Positions 26,821-36,870 of a DNA stretch of 64,000 nucleotides are shown here, piece by piece (within the stretch, counting starts at the first letter, position 1; every line of letters begins with the position of its first letter). The notes under the pieces were generated by a model. That model was not told the DNA's origin and did no database searches. It was given only the letters and a program-made list of their open reading frames with translations. Origin of the DNA: Canibacter zhoujuaniae (lineage in GTDB: Bacteria; Actinomycetota; Actinomycetes; Actinomycetales; Microbacteriaceae); assembly GCF_011752015.1 (NCBI RefSeq), contig NZ_JAAIKA010000002.1, positions 300,212 through 364,211 of the forward strand, read 5' to 3'. A program made the position numbers and the translations under genes.

Positions 26821-27407
26821 TGGAGCCAATAAGAATAGTGACCGGGAAGGCTGCTGCCATCCAGCTGGCAAACATTGACACTGATCAAATTCTGCCGGCG
26901 CAGTTTTTAAAGCGGATCACGAAAACAGGTTTTGAAGATGCGCTGTTTTTTAACTGGCGCCAGGATCCAGATTTTCTTCTCAACCACGAACCGGCAAAGA
27001 GCGCGAAAGTGCTTGTGGCTGGCCCAGATTTTGGCATTGGCTCATCGCGTGAGCACGCTGTGTGGGCGCTGCGTGACTTTGGTTTTCGTGTTGTGATCTC
27101 TGCCAGATTCGGTGATATCTTCCGCGGTAATGCTGGCAAGCAGGGGCTTTTAACCGCCCAAATTACTGAAGATGAGACCTCTCAACTGTGGCAGCTGCTT
27201 GAGGCAGACCCGGAAGCTGATGTCACGGTTGATCTCGAAGAGTTAACAATCACCTGTAAAGACCTGAAGCTACGGTTTCAAATAGACGAGTACACTCGTT
27301 GGAGACTGTTAGAGGGCTTAGACGATATCTCTCTAACACTGCAAAATGAAGATGCGATAGCCGCCTACGAAGCGCAGCGTCCGACCTGGATGCCAACAAC
27401 TATCTAG
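26820..27407 (+). CDS. leuD: 3-isopropylmalate dehydratase small subunit
   Basis: The swivel subunit of the isopropylmalate isomerase, 195 residues. Typical motifs are [15 protein letters not shown] near the start, [15 protein letters not shown] (about 63-77) and the [16 protein letters not shown] block. The ATG shares the last A of the leuC stop, indicating translational coupling. murA follows after 18 nt. Confidence 0.98.
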   Translation: MEPIRIVTGKAAAIQLANIDTDQILPAQFLKRITKTGFEDALFFNWRQDPDFLLNHEPAKSAKVLVAGPDFGIGSSREHAVWALRDFGFRVVISARFGDIFRGNAGKQGLLTAQITEDETSQLWQLLEADPEADVTVDLEELTITCKDLKLRFQIDEYTRWRLLEGLDDISLTLQNEDAIAAYEAQRPTWMPTTI

Positions 27408-27425
27408 TTAATAGGAACAAAACAG

Positions 27426-28808
27426 ATGAGCGACAAGAAAACCGACGGTCTCGCGCTAGATGCAAAAAAGGCTGGCGAACGCGTAGGTCTGACCTCAGAC
27501 GAGATCATCATCAACGGTGGTAAACCGCTGCGCGGTCGCATCGAGGTGCGCGGCGCGAAAAACCTTGCGACAAAAGCGATGGTTGCGGCTCTGCTCGGGC
27601 ATAAACAGAGTGTGCTGCGTGACGTTCCGAACATCTCAGATGTGCGCGTAGTTGCTGGGCTGCTGGCTCTGCACGGAGTGCTGATTACGCGCGGTGAAAA
27701 CGATGAGTGGATCCTCGATCCCTCCAATGTCGAAAAAGCGCATAAAGCTGATATCGACGCGCACGCAGGCTCATCGCGCATTCCGATTCTGTTTTGCGGG
27801 CCGCTGCTGCACCGCCTTGGTGAGGCTTTCATCCCGGATCTTGGGGGGTGTCGGATCGGCGACCGCCCAATCGATTTTCATCTTGACGCGCTGCGCAAAT
27901 TTGGTGCGGTTGTTGACAAACAGTCGGGTGGCATCAGCCTGACCGCACCAAACGGCTTGCGGGGCGCAAATATTGAGCTGCCGTATCCGTCAGTCGGTGC
28001 AACCGAGCAGGTGCTGCTCACCGGCGTGCTTGCTGAGGGGCATACCGAACTGCGCAATGCTGCAATTGAGCCAGAAATTATTGACCTCATCTGCATTCTG
28101 CAGAAGATGGGCGCCATCATCAATGTTGAGCCAAACCGGGTGATCTTCATTGAGGGTGTGAAAGAGCTCGGCGGCTACGACCACCGCGCGATAGCAGACC
28201 GCAACGAGGCCGCCTCATGGGCGTCGGCTGCGCTCGCCACCAACGGCGATATCTTCGTCGGGGGTGCCAGACAGGAAGAACTGATGACATTCTTGAACGT
28301 GTACCGTAAGGTCGGCGGTGAGTTTGAAGTGCACGATGACGGAATTCGTTTCTGGCGCAAAGAGGGAGACCTCAACCCCGTCACGATTGAAACCGATGTG
28401 CACCCGGGGTTCATGACAGACTGGCAGCAGCCGCTTGTCGTGGCGCTCACGCAGGCACCGGGCGTGTCAACAATTCATGAAACCGTGTATGAAAACCGCT
28501 TTGGCTTCACAGATGCGCTAAATCAGATGGGCGCCGATATTGTGGTGCACAAATCTGGGCTGGAAGATGAGCGACGCCGTGTTAAACGCCGTGAGTTTGA
28601 GCAGGCAGCCGTGATTACCGGCCCGACCCCGCTGCACGGCGCAGATATCGAGGTGCCCGACCTGCGCGGCGGGTTCTCGCATCTGATTGCTGCGCTGACA
28701 GCATCAGGACAGAGTAAAGTTTCAAATATCGGCATTATTGCCCGTGGCTACGAAAATTTTATAGATAAACTGCGCAAACTCGGCGCAGACTTCATTTACG
28801 AGGGGTAA
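27426..28808 (+). CDS. murA: UDP-N-acetylglucosamine 1-carboxyvinyltransferase
   Basis: First committed step of peptidoglycan synthesis: transfers enolpyruvate from PEP to UDP-GlcNAc. At 460 residues it is about 40 longer than E. coli MurA, mostly from a polar N-terminal tail of about 28 residues. The substrate motif RGAKN holds K45 and N46. The catalytic cysteine is C142 in GGCRIGDRPIDFH, that is, the fosfomycin-sensitive Cys form rather than the mycobacterial Asp. It lies between leuD and plsC, in the order usual for Microbacteriaceae. Confidence 0.97.
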   Translation: MSDKKTDGLALDAKKAGERVGLTSDEIIINGGKPLRGRIEVRGAKNLATKAMVAALLGHKQSVLRDVPNISDVRVVAGLLALHGVLITRGENDEWILDPSNVEKAHKADIDAHAGSSRIPILFCGPLLHRLGEAFIPDLGGCRIGDRPIDFHLDALRKFGAVVDKQSGGISLTAPNGLRGANIELPYPSVGATEQVLLTGVLAEGHTELRNAAIEPEIIDLICILQKMGAIINVEPNRVIFIEGVKELGGYDHRAIADRNEAASWASAALATNGDIFVGGARQEELMTFLNVYRKVGGEFEVHDDGIRFWRKEGDLNPVTIETDVHPGFMTDWQQPLVVALTQAPGVSTIHETVYENRFGFTDALNQMGADIVVHKSGLEDERRRVKRREFEQAAVITGPTPLHGADIEVPDLRGGFSHLIAALTASGQSKVSNIGIIARGYENFIDKLRKLGADFIYEG

Positions 28809-28811
28809 ACC

Positions 28812-29618
28812 GTGAACGAGCGGGCACAGCACGAAGTGGAGCTGGTGCGTTTTAAGCGCCGCCGCACACCTGAAACTACAAAGTTTGGTCCGTTTCGCAT
28901 AATTGCCGCGATTGTGCTGCCGCTGTGGCAGTTTGCGGCGAAGTATCGCTTTGCCCCCAACAGCAAGCTTCCCGCACAGGGGCCGTTCGTGCTCGCTCCG
29001 AATCATCTGAGCGAAATCGATCCGATCGCTATGGCGGTGGCGGTGTTTAAGCTCGGGCGACTGCCGCGTTTTATGGCGAAAGCGAGCCTTTTCAAAGTGC
29101 CATTTTTAAAGTGGATTTTGAAGATCACCGGGCAGATTCCGGTTTATCGTGAAGCCAACAGCGGCGACGCAGGCGCGGCCGGTGCCAGGCACTCAGCGAT
29201 GCAGGCAGCCAGTCACCTCATCGCGACTAGCGGAGGTGTTATCGTCTACCCTGAGGGCACACTAACGCGCGACCCCGACATGTGGCCGATGCGCGGTAAA
29301 AGCGGCGCAGCACGGCTTGCGCTGGAGGGTAATATTCCGCTCATTCCGGCCGCGCATTGGGGCGTGCAGGAGATTATGCCGCGGTATGGCAAGAAGCTAA
29401 ATTTGTTTGGGCGCAAAACTGTGCGCGTTGCCATCGGTGAGCCACTCGATCTGAGCGAATATCAGGGGCGGCCGATCAATAACGCTGTAATTGGCGAGGT
29501 TACAGATAAGCTGATGGCAGAGATCACCGCGCTCTTAGAAACACTGCGCGGGGAAGAGGCACCCACAAAAAGGTGGGATCCAAGAGAGCATGAGCAGAGC
29601 GAAACAGGGCGGTTTTAG
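28812..29618 (+). CDS. plsC: 1-acyl-sn-glycerol-3-phosphate acyltransferase
   Basis: Makes phosphatidic acid from lysophosphatidic acid at the inner membrane face. The 268-residue protein has the catalytic HxxxxD box (NHLSEIDP), the FMAKASLFKVPF segment and the substrate-binding PEGTLTRD. One amphipathic or hydrophobic stretch near residues 33-46 would anchor it. GTG start 3 nt after murA stops, and its stop shares one base with the gpsA start. Pairing with gpsA joins the two glycerophospholipid steps. Confidence 0.93.
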   Translation: MNERAQHEVELVRFKRRRTPETTKFGPFRIIAAIVLPLWQFAAKYRFAPNSKLPAQGPFVLAPNHLSEIDPIAMAVAVFKLGRLPRFMAKASLFKVPFLKWILKITGQIPVYREANSGDAGAAGARHSAMQAASHLIATSGGVIVYPEGTLTRDPDMWPMRGKSGAARLALEGNIPLIPAAHWGVQEIMPRYGKKLNLFGRKTVRVAIGEPLDLSEYQGRPINNAVIGEVTDKLMAEITALLETLRGEEAPTKRWDPREHEQSETGRF

Positions 29619-30721
29619 TGGCTAAAGAAGCAGCGCAAGACGCTCCGGTTGTTGCGGTTATCGGAGCCGGAAGTTTTGGCACAACATATGCGAAGGTGCT
29701 GGTTGACGCCGGCTGTGATGTGCTGCTTTGGGCACGTCGCACAGAAGTTGCAACCGAAATTAACACAAGTCACCGGAATGGCAAATACCTGCCCGGTGTA
29801 AACCTGCCGCGAGGCTTGAAAGCAACCGATCATCTGCAAACTGCGGTTGAGGACGCAGAAATAGTGTTTTTGGCGGTGCCAAGCCAGTCTCTGCGTGAAA
29901 ACCTGCAGGCAATGCGGCACTATCTGCGGCGGGATGCGATCCTCGTGAGTCTGGTTAAGGGCGTAGAGCAATCCACCCAGATGCGCATGTCACAGGTGAT
30001 TACCGACACACTCGACTGGGATATTGAGCAGGTTGCGGTGGTTTCTGGCCCCAACATCGCGCTCGAGATAGCCCGTGAACAACCAACCGGCGCGGTGACA
30101 TCGTCTGTCAACCTGGAAACAGCGCAACGCGTTGCAAAAATTTCAAGCACGCCGTATCTACGCACCTACATCAACACAGATGTGACAGGCACAGAGCTCG
30201 GCGGTGTGCTGAAGAATCTAATCGCGCTCGCAATCGGCATCGTTGATGGAGTCGGCTACGGCGACAACACTAAAGCGGCTATCATTACTCGCGGGATCGC
30301 AGAAATGACCGAGTTTGCGGTCGCTTCAGGGGCAAATCCAACGACAATGACAGGGCTTGCGGGCTTGGGTGATCTGATCACCACCTGCCAGTCACCGCTG
30401 TCGCGCAACTCAACTGCTGGCCGCCTGATCGGCCAGGGCTACAGCAAAGAAGAAACGACGCAGGAAATGTCACAGACCGCTGAGGGCATCACATCAGTTG
30501 CGCCGGTGCTTGCGCTAGCCAGGCAGCGCGGCGTTGTTATGCCAATCGTGGAGCAGGTGCAGATGGTGCTTGAGGGGCGCATGAAACCCGCAGACCTTGG
30601 CCCGCACCTCGCTACTGAAGACGAGGTGCCGCAGCCTGAAATGCAGTTGCAGGACGATGCAGCCCCGAATTTTTGGGCGCGTGTAAAAGCCGTTTTCAAG
30701 GGCGCGAAAACCAGCAACTAA
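29618..30721 (+). CDS. gpsA: NAD(P)-dependent glycerol-3-phosphate dehydrogenase
   Basis: Reduces dihydroxyacetone phosphate to sn-glycerol 3-phosphate for phospholipids. The Rossmann motif IGAGSFGTTYA is near residue 15. GVLKNLIALAIGIVDG holds the catalytic lysine, and GDNTKAAIITRG the substrate site. At 367 residues it is longer than the usual 330-340 because of a C-terminal extension of about 30 residues. The GTG overlaps the plsC stop by one base. Confidence 0.96.
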   Translation: MAKEAAQDAPVVAVIGAGSFGTTYAKVLVDAGCDVLLWARRTEVATEINTSHRNGKYLPGVNLPRGLKATDHLQTAVEDAEIVFLAVPSQSLRENLQAMRHYLRRDAILVSLVKGVEQSTQMRMSQVITDTLDWDIEQVAVVSGPNIALEIAREQPTGAVTSSVNLETAQRVAKISSTPYLRTYINTDVTGTELGGVLKNLIALAIGIVDGVGYGDNTKAAIITRGIAEMTEFAVASGANPTTMTGLAGLGDLITTCQSPLSRNSTAGRLIGQGYSKEETTQEMSQTAEGITSVAPVLALARQRGVVMPIVEQVQMVLEGRMKPADLGPHLATEDEVPQPEMQLQDDAAPNFWARVKAVFKGAKTSN

Positions 30722-30755
30722 GCAAAAACACCGAGTCAGCATCTGGAGATACCGT

Positions 30756-31859
30756 ATGAGCGACAAAAAACTAACCGTGGCGCTGCTGTTCGGCGGGCGC
30801 TCCAGTGAACATGTTGTGAGCTGTGTCACCGCCGCAGGCGTGTATCGTGCGCTCGATAAAGAGCGTTTTAACGCGATTCCTGTCGGGATCACCAAAACCG
30901 GTCAGTTCGTGCCCGTCAGTGAGTCTGTGCTGCTCAGTTATGCGCTTGACAGTGATCCACTGCCAGAGGTTGCGGCAGGTGATGAGCGCATCATCTGGCC
31001 GCTGGCAACCGACGATCACACACTCCGTGTGCTTGACGCTCAGAACCAAATTACTGAACTTGGCACAATCGACGTGGTTGTGCCAATGCTGCACGGCCCA
31101 TTCGGCGAAGACGGCACAGTGCAGGGGCTGTGTGAGCTTGCGGGCCTCCCGTATGTTGGCAGCGGTGTGCTCGCTTCCGCGCTGTGCATGGATAAGCATG
31201 CGCTGAAGGTTGTGTTAGAGACAGCGGGCGTTAAAGTAGCGCCATGGAACAGGATTAGCCGCCAGCAGCTCGCGCAAGATCCGCAAGCGGTGACGCGATT
31301 AGATCAGGGCCTTAACTACCCACTGTTTGTGAAACCAGCGCGCGCCGGATCCAGCGTTGGGGTGACCCGTGTGACTGAACCTGGCGGTCTTGCCGCGGCG
31401 GTTGATACCGCGCTCGCTGAAGATCACACCGCGCTGATTGAATCAGCCATCACCGGCCGTGAGGTTGAGATCGGTGTGCTTGGCGGGCGTGGGGATGCGA
31501 GCCTGCGTGCCAGTGATGTGATTGGTGAGATTAAATTCACCGGCCGCGACTTTTACGACTTTGAATCTAAGTATCTTGGTGGTGCTGGCGTTGAAATTGT
31601 GCTTCCCGCGGAAGTGATAGACGCCGAGTATCAGGCGCTACGTGATGCGGCCTTTAAAGCATTTGATGCTGCCGGCTGTGCCGTCTACGCACGCATAGAC
31701 TTCTTTTTAACAGCCGACGGGCCGGTGCTCAACGAGATTAATACGCTGCCCGGGTTTACACCATTTTCGATGTATCCGCAGCTGTGGGAGGCTTCGGGCG
31801 TGAGCTACTCTGAACTCATTACCGAACTTATTGAGTTGGCTTTAGAAGCCCAGCGCTAG
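30756..31859 (+). CDS. ddl: D-alanine--D-alanine ligase
   Basis: An ATP-grasp enzyme making the D-Ala-D-Ala dipeptide of peptidoglycan, 367 residues. It opens with VALLFGGRSSEH and carries HGPFGEDGTVQG, VKPARAGSSVGV (ATP loop), EIGVLGG and the metal site NEINTLPGFTPFSMYP. ATG with CTGGAGA upstream. Its last four bases overlap the stop of the convergent DUF3515 gene. It completes a wall and lipid operon starting at leuC/murA. Confidence 0.97.
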   Translation: MSDKKLTVALLFGGRSSEHVVSCVTAAGVYRALDKERFNAIPVGITKTGQFVPVSESVLLSYALDSDPLPEVAAGDERIIWPLATDDHTLRVLDAQNQITELGTIDVVVPMLHGPFGEDGTVQGLCELAGLPYVGSGVLASALCMDKHALKVVLETAGVKVAPWNRISRQQLAQDPQAVTRLDQGLNYPLFVKPARAGSSVGVTRVTEPGGLAAAVDTALAEDHTALIESAITGREVEIGVLGGRGDASLRASDVIGEIKFTGRDFYDFESKYLGGAGVEIVLPAEVIDAEYQALRDAAFKAFDAAGCAVYARIDFFLTADGPVLNEINTLPGFTPFSMYPQLWEASGVSYSELITELIELALEAQR

Positions 31860-32347
31860 CTGTCACCCTGCTCGATTGTGCGTGCATCGGCAACGTTGCT
31901 GCACTGCCGCACCTGCGGGAGACGCTCCACCGCAGACTGCAACTCAAGCAGCACATCGGTGCCGCTTGTCTGATCTGAATCAACAAACACTTCAAACCCG
32001 GGCTCCCGGCCGTAGGCTTCGAAGCGAAACAGCGGAGCCTCAGATTCATCTATCACCCAGTCAACGCCGTTTAGGTTAATGCAGGGGTTCACGGTCGGCT
32101 CTGAAACCGGCAGGCCGCAGCGTGTTAACACCGCAGCAGGGTCGCCCCAAGCTCCGGTTGCCTGCGCATTGGTGGCGCGTTTTGCAAACCCTGCAAGCTC
32201 GTTTGGAAGCCGCACTGTGACGGCTGCGCAGTGCGGATCGTTTGCGGATTCTGCCGGGGTCAGTGGCACAGGTGACGCGCACCCAGCTAGTGATGCTGCT
32301 GCTACCAGGGGCAGTGTGAGGGCGAAAGCGCATCGGAATTTTGTCAC
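31856..32347 (-). CDS. DUF3515-family lipoprotein
   Basis: A 163-residue protein with a lipoprotein signal peptide. Basic residues and a hydrophobic core lead to the lipobox LAGC with C23 as the likely lipidated residue. The mature part has four further cysteines (in DPHC, TRCG, NPCIN and RQCS) that could form disulfides, and ends VADARTIEQGDS. DUF3515 genes sit next to ddl in many actinobacteria, usually in the same direction; here the gene is convergent and overlaps by 4 nt. Function is unknown, probably at the outer face of the membrane. GTG start. Confidence 0.85.
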   Translation of the reverse strand: MTKFRCAFALTLPLVAAASLAGCASPVPLTPAESANDPHCAAVTVRLPNELAGFAKRATNAQATGAWGDPAAVLTRCGLPVSEPTVNPCINLNGVDWVIDESEAPLFRFEAYGREPGFEVFVDSDQTSGTDVLLELQSAVERLPQVRQCSNVADARTIEQGDS

Positions 32348-32462
32348 GGTGTAAGCCTAGCGTGAGCTCTTACGATATCGGAAACCGTGCGTGAGGGCGC
32401 AACTGTTGGGGAGTAGAATGGGACGAGTATATGATCTCGACGTAGTCGTGAAAGGAATATTG

Positions 32463-33932
32463 ATGGCACTTACTCAGGCCGAAAAAGATCTGCTGGATCG
32501 CGTTGAATCTCGCCTCGCTATTGGTGGCGAATGGGTGGAAGCGCAAGAGGGAAAGACTCTCGACGTTTTTGACCCGGCGACCGGCGAACTTTTGAAGAGT
32601 ATCGCTGATGCGAGCGTTGCTGACGCGCAGCGGGCGCTGGATGCCGCTGTCGCAGCTCAAGCAGAGTGGGCAAAGACGAGCCCGCGTGAGCGCTCAAATA
32701 TTCTGCGCAAGGCATGGGAGCTGCTGCAGGAACGCCGTGCAGATTTCGCGCTGCTGATGACGATCGAGATGGGCAAGCCACTGGCCGAAGCTGAGGGTGA
32801 GGTGACCTACGGCGGCGAGTTTTTGCGGTGGTTCTCTGAAGAAGCAGTGCGCGTTGGGGGCCGTTTTGGCTCAAACCCTGAGGGCACCGCAGACATGATT
32901 GTGTCGAAAATACCTGTCGGCCCCTGCTACTTCATCACCCCGTGGAACTTCCCACTTGCGATGGCAACCAGAAAGATCGCGCCTGCGCTCGCCGCTGGGT
33001 GCACCGTGGTTGTGAAACCGGCTGCGCTCACTCCGCTCACAACTATTTACTTCCAGCAGCTGCTTGAAGATGCGGGCCTGCCAAAGGGCGTGGTTAACGT
33101 TGTTGCAACTTCTCAGTCGAGCAAGCAGTCGGAAGCTCTGTTGCAAGATAAGCGTCTGCGCAAGCTCAGCTTTACCGGCTCAACCCCGGTTGGTGTGAAA
33201 CTGCTTGAGGCAGCGGCTCAAAATGTATTGCGCACCTCGATGGAGCTTGGCGGTAATGCGCCACTCATTGTGTTTGAAGACGCAGATATCGATGTCGCAG
33301 TTGAGGGTATTCTGGCTGCAAAATTCCGCAACATCGGCCAGGCTTGCACGGCTGCCAACCGTGTTTATGTGCAGGAGAGCATCGCTGACGAAGTTGCGGA
33401 GCGACTCGCAGAGCGCGTCAGCGCTATGAAGGTTGGCCGTGGCACTGAAGAAGGTGTGCAGATTGGTGCACTCGTCGAAGAAAAGGCGGTTGCAAACATT
33501 GAGCGTCTGGTAGACGGTGCCGTAGAAAAGGGCGGCCGAGTGCTTGCCGGCGGTAAGCGAATTGCTGGGCCTGGCTGCTTCTACCAGCCAACAGTTGTTG
33601 ACTACACCCCACTCGAATCAGATCTGGCGCGTGAGGAAATTTTTGGCCCCGTGCTTGCGATTGTGCGCTTTAAGACCGAAGACGAAGCTGTGGAGCTTGC
33701 AAACGACACTGAGTACGGGCTCGCAAGCTACGTTTTCACAGAAAATCTGCACCGTGCGCAGCGCATGATCGACCGTATCGAAGCTGGCATGATGGCTGTT
33801 AACGCCGGTGTGCTCTCTAACGCTGCGGCACCGTTTGGTGGCATGAAGCAGTCCGGGCTCGGCCGTGAGGGCAGCCACGAGGGTATCGAAGAGTTCCTGG
33901 AGACTAAGTACACTATGATCCCACGCCGCTAA
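32463..33932 (+). CDS. gabD: NAD(P)-dependent succinate-semialdehyde dehydrogenase-type aldehyde dehydrogenase
   Basis: A 489-residue aldehyde dehydrogenase. The cofactor region is FITPWNFPLAM and KPAALTPL, the general base glutamate is in MELGGNAPL, and the catalytic cysteine is C295 in GQACTAANR. The C-terminal signature is APFGGMKQSGLGREGSHEG, typical of GabD-type enzymes that oxidise succinate semialdehyde to succinate. ATG 32463 is chosen because AAAGGA lies at the right distance; the frame is open 72 nt further but without family sequence. A strong terminator follows. Confidence 0.88.
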   Translation: MALTQAEKDLLDRVESRLAIGGEWVEAQEGKTLDVFDPATGELLKSIADASVADAQRALDAAVAAQAEWAKTSPRERSNILRKAWELLQERRADFALLMTIEMGKPLAEAEGEVTYGGEFLRWFSEEAVRVGGRFGSNPEGTADMIVSKIPVGPCYFITPWNFPLAMATRKIAPALAAGCTVVVKPAALTPLTTIYFQQLLEDAGLPKGVVNVVATSQSSKQSEALLQDKRLRKLSFTGSTPVGVKLLEAAAQNVLRTSMELGGNAPLIVFEDADIDVAVEGILAAKFRNIGQACTAANRVYVQESIADEVAERLAERVSAMKVGRGTEEGVQIGALVEEKAVANIERLVDGAVEKGGRVLAGGKRIAGPGCFYQPTVVDYTPLESDLAREEIFGPVLAIVRFKTEDEAVELANDTEYGLASYVFTENLHRAQRMIDRIEAGMMAVNAGVLSNAAAPFGGMKQSGLGREGSHEGIEEFLETKYTMIPRR

Positions 33933-33964
33933 GCGGAATTTTGGATCATCTCTGAAACCTAAAT

Positions 33965-34015
33965 AGCCAGAGTGTCCAGCTAGCCTGCGCTAACTGAGCA
34001 CTCTGGCTGTTTTTA
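33965..34015 (+). terminator. Terminator of gabD
   Basis: AGCCAGAGTG (33965-33974) pairs perfectly with CACTCTGGCT (33999-34008), followed by GTTTTTA. Confidence 0.85.
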
Positions 34016-34091
34016 GTGGGTGTGTACGGTTAATAATTTTCTGTATACAAATTATGTGCAGCGACATACACAGCAGAGTAGGGTTGGGCTT

Positions 34092-34676
34092 GTGACAAGA
34101 ATTATTGCCGGTGCGGCAAGCTCCCTCAGATTGAAGGTGCCCGAGCGCGGCACAAGACCCACCTCAGATCGTGTGCGTGAGGCAATTTTTTCAACCCTCG
34201 AAGCGTGGGATTTTGTTGCGGATACGCGGGTGCTGGATCTTTACGCCGGTTCGGGAGCTCTCGGTCTTGAAGCGGTTAGTCGCGGTGCGCGTGAGTGTGT
34301 GCTCGTGGAAAAACATGCGGGAGCGGCAAAAATTGCGCAATTAAACGCGCACACAGTGCTTGGTGCGGTGCATAAATCAGAGCGTGAGGCGCAGGCGAAA
34401 GTGTGCGTGAGCGCCGTCCGCACATTTCTGCTTGCGCCGCCCGCTGAACTCTTCGATGTGGCGCTTATCGATCCCCCCTATGATCTGCAAGAAACTGAAT
34501 TGACAGAGTGCTTGGAACTGCTGCGCCCGCATCTGGTCGAAAATGCTGCTGTGCTGGTTGAGCGTGATAAACGCAGCCCGGAACCAATGTGGCCTGCTGG
34601 ATACTCCCTCATAAAAGTGAAGGATTACGGTGAAACCAGCTGTTGGTGGGCAGAGGCAGCTAAGCTCGAAGAGTGA
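34092..34676 (+). CDS. rsmD: 16S rRNA (guanine(966)-N2)-methyltransferase
   Basis: A SAM-dependent methylase of the small-subunit rRNA, 194 residues from the GTG at 34092. That start gives the standard TRIIAGAASSLRL beginning with AGGG upstream; an earlier GTG at 34020 would add an unrelated tail. Motif I is LDLYAGSGALGLEAVSRGA and the catalytic motif is IDPPYD. The KVPERGTRPTSDRVREAIFS block is diagnostic. Its TGA overlaps the recG GTG by 4 nt. Confidence 0.95.
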   Translation: MTRIIAGAASSLRLKVPERGTRPTSDRVREAIFSTLEAWDFVADTRVLDLYAGSGALGLEAVSRGARECVLVEKHAGAAKIAQLNAHTVLGAVHKSEREAQAKVCVSAVRTFLLAPPAELFDVALIDPPYDLQETELTECLELLRPHLVENAAVLVERDKRSPEPMWPAGYSLIKVKDYGETSCWWAEAAKLEE

Positions 34677-36853
34677 CAGCAGCAGGACTCGATTCTTCCT
34701 TACAGAGTGTGCTTGGCGTAAAGCACGCGAAGGCGATTGAGCGCGCCTTTGGATACCGCACAGTTGAAGAGCTGCTGCTGCACATGCCGCGGCGGTATTC
34801 AAAACGCGGTGAGCTAACCCCGCTTACGTCGCTCCCGCTGGGAGAGCACGTCACAATCGTTGCACGTATTCTAGACGTGCAAAAACGCACTATGGCAGCG
34901 CGTCGCGGCTCTATTTTGAGTGTGCGCGTGACCGACGGAAACGGTTTTCTAAGCCTCACTTTTTTCAACCAACCCTGGCGTGAGAAAGATCTTATCGCCG
35001 GTCGCAGCGGCCAGTTTGCGGGTAAAGTCACCGAGTATCGCGGCCAGTTTCAACTGCAAAACCCCGACTACGAGCTTTTTGACAGTGGCGCGGAAGTTGC
35101 GGCAGCAGGCGGAGACATCCAGGCGCTTAGAGACGCTGCCGCGCTTGCATACTCGAAGCGACCTGTGCCGGTGTATCCAGCAACCGGTGCGCTGCCCTCC
35201 TGGGCTATTGCGAAACATATTGCGCATGTGCTGCAAGAAATACAGGAAATTCGCGACCCGCTCGCTGACTCTCTGTTGCAGCGGATCGGTATCGTAAACC
35301 TGGATACTGCGTTGCGGGGTGTGCATCAGCCTGAGACAGAGAGCGACTACAGAGCGGCGCAGCACAGCCTAAAGTTTCGTGAGGCGTTTGCGCTGCAGCT
35401 GGCATTCGGGGTGCTGGCACAGCGCGCGAAAGCACACGCGGCAACCCCGAGGCCCTTAAACGAACACGGGCTGCTGCAGCGTTTTGACCGCGCGCTACCG
35501 TATGCGCTGACCGGCGACCAATTAGCTGCGGGTGAGACTTTTGCGGCGGAGTTAAACCGCGCATACCCGATGGCGCGCCTGTTACAGGGTGAGGTTGGAT
35601 CGGGTAAAACCGTGGTGGCCCTCAGAGCGATGCTGCAGGTTGCTGACAGTGACGGGCAGACAGCGCTGTTAGCACCCACAGAAGTGCTCGCGGGGCAGCA
35701 CTTTCGCAGCGTGTGTGAGCTGCTTGGCCCTGAGCCGACAGCAGAATTAAAGCCGGTGCTGTTGACGGGCTCTTTAAGCACCAAAGAGCGTAAACAGACA
35801 CTGCTGAAAATCGTTTCAGGCGAGAGCAAAATCGTGATCGGAACCCATGCCCTCATAAGCGATGCAACCCAGTTTTTTGACCTCGGCTTGGTTGTGGTTG
35901 ACGAACAGCATCGCTTCGGGGTTGAGCAACGCGATGCGCTGCGCAGAAAGGGGCGCACCTGGCCGCACCTGCTTGCCATGACGGCCACCCCGATTCCTCG
36001 GACAGTTGCGCTGACCGCGTTCGGCGAGCTTGAAATTACGACGTTGCGAGAGCTGCCTGCCGGCAGAATCGGCATCGACTCGCACGCGGTGCAGGTGCGT
36101 CAGCAGCCGCAATTGGTGGCGCGCGTCTGGCAGCGTGCGCTTGAAGAGATCGCCAACGGTCGCCAGGTGTATGTTGTGTGCCCGGCTATCGATGTTGAAA
36201 CAGGGGGCGGATCGGCGGCAAACCCCGACGCTGCAGCACCAAAGGCACGCGCCGGTGTCGCCCAGATTGCCGCATCGCTAAGATTGCGTGATGATTTTCA
36301 GCGAGTAACAGTCGGAGAGCTGACAGGACAGCTGTCTGCCGACGCAAAAGAAGCGGTTATGCAAGATTTTGCGGCCGGTGCAATCGATGTCTTGGTCGCC
36401 ACAACCGTTATTGAGGTTGGTGTTAATGTGCCCAACGCCACGATGATGATTGTGCTTGAGGCAGACCGCTTCGGGGTGTCGCAACTGCATCAGCTGCGCG
36501 GCCGCGTGGGGCGCGGGGCGCATGCGGGATTGTGTCTGTTTTTAACTGAGGCAGAGCCTGGCACTCCCGGCTGGGAAAGGGTTGCAGCGGTCGCTAACAC
36601 CGGCGACGGTTTCGAGCTGGCAGAGTTTGATCTCGAACAGCGCCGTGAGGGCGATATTTTAGGCAACGCACAGTCGGGCGGTAAATCTCGGCTGCGGCTG
36701 CTCAGAGTGTTAAACGACGCAGAAATAATTTATGCCGCCAGGGAGCTTGTAGACGCTCTGCTGCAGCAAGACCCCACGCTCGAAAAGCATCCACAGCTGC
36801 GCGATATGGTTGCGGCAGATCTTAACAACGCGGCACAGCTCGATAAAACATAA
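34673..36853 (+). CDS. recG: ATP-dependent DNA helicase RecG
   Basis: Regresses stalled replication forks and migrates Holliday junctions. The 726-residue protein has an N-terminal OB-fold wedge domain. Walker A is GEVGSGKT (about 305-312) and the DEQH box DEQHRFG about 410. Motif VI is [10 protein letters not shown], followed by the C-terminal [23 protein letters not shown] typical of RecG. GTG start inside the rsmD stop. A short Ala/Pro insert (about 504-522) sits between two helicase motifs. Confidence 0.97.
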   Translation: MTAAGLDSSLQSVLGVKHAKAIERAFGYRTVEELLLHMPRRYSKRGELTPLTSLPLGEHVTIVARILDVQKRTMAARRGSILSVRVTDGNGFLSLTFFNQPWREKDLIAGRSGQFAGKVTEYRGQFQLQNPDYELFDSGAEVAAAGGDIQALRDAAALAYSKRPVPVYPATGALPSWAIAKHIAHVLQEIQEIRDPLADSLLQRIGIVNLDTALRGVHQPETESDYRAAQHSLKFREAFALQLAFGVLAQRAKAHAATPRPLNEHGLLQRFDRALPYALTGDQLAAGETFAAELNRAYPMARLLQGEVGSGKTVVALRAMLQVADSDGQTALLAPTEVLAGQHFRSVCELLGPEPTAELKPVLLTGSLSTKERKQTLLKIVSGESKIVIGTHALISDATQFFDLGLVVVDEQHRFGVEQRDALRRKGRTWPHLLAMTATPIPRTVALTAFGELEITTLRELPAGRIGIDSHAVQVRQQPQLVARVWQRALEEIANGRQVYVVCPAIDVETGGGSAANPDAAAPKARAGVAQIAASLRLRDDFQRVTVGELTGQLSADAKEAVMQDFAAGAIDVLVATTVIEVGVNVPNATMMIVLEADRFGVSQLHQLRGRVGRGAHAGLCLFLTEAEPGTPGWERVAAVANTGDGFELAEFDLEQRREGDILGNAQSGGKSRLRLLRVLNDAEIIYAARELVDALLQQDPTLEKHPQLRDMVAADLNNAAQLDKT

Positions 36854-36870
36854 GGCAGTATGGTTTAACT

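Noticed and set aside
35347..36075. 242-codon open frame antisense to recG
   Set aside because: Low-complexity Ser/Ala/Arg composition typical of antisense frames; recG motifs on the plus strand are unambiguous.
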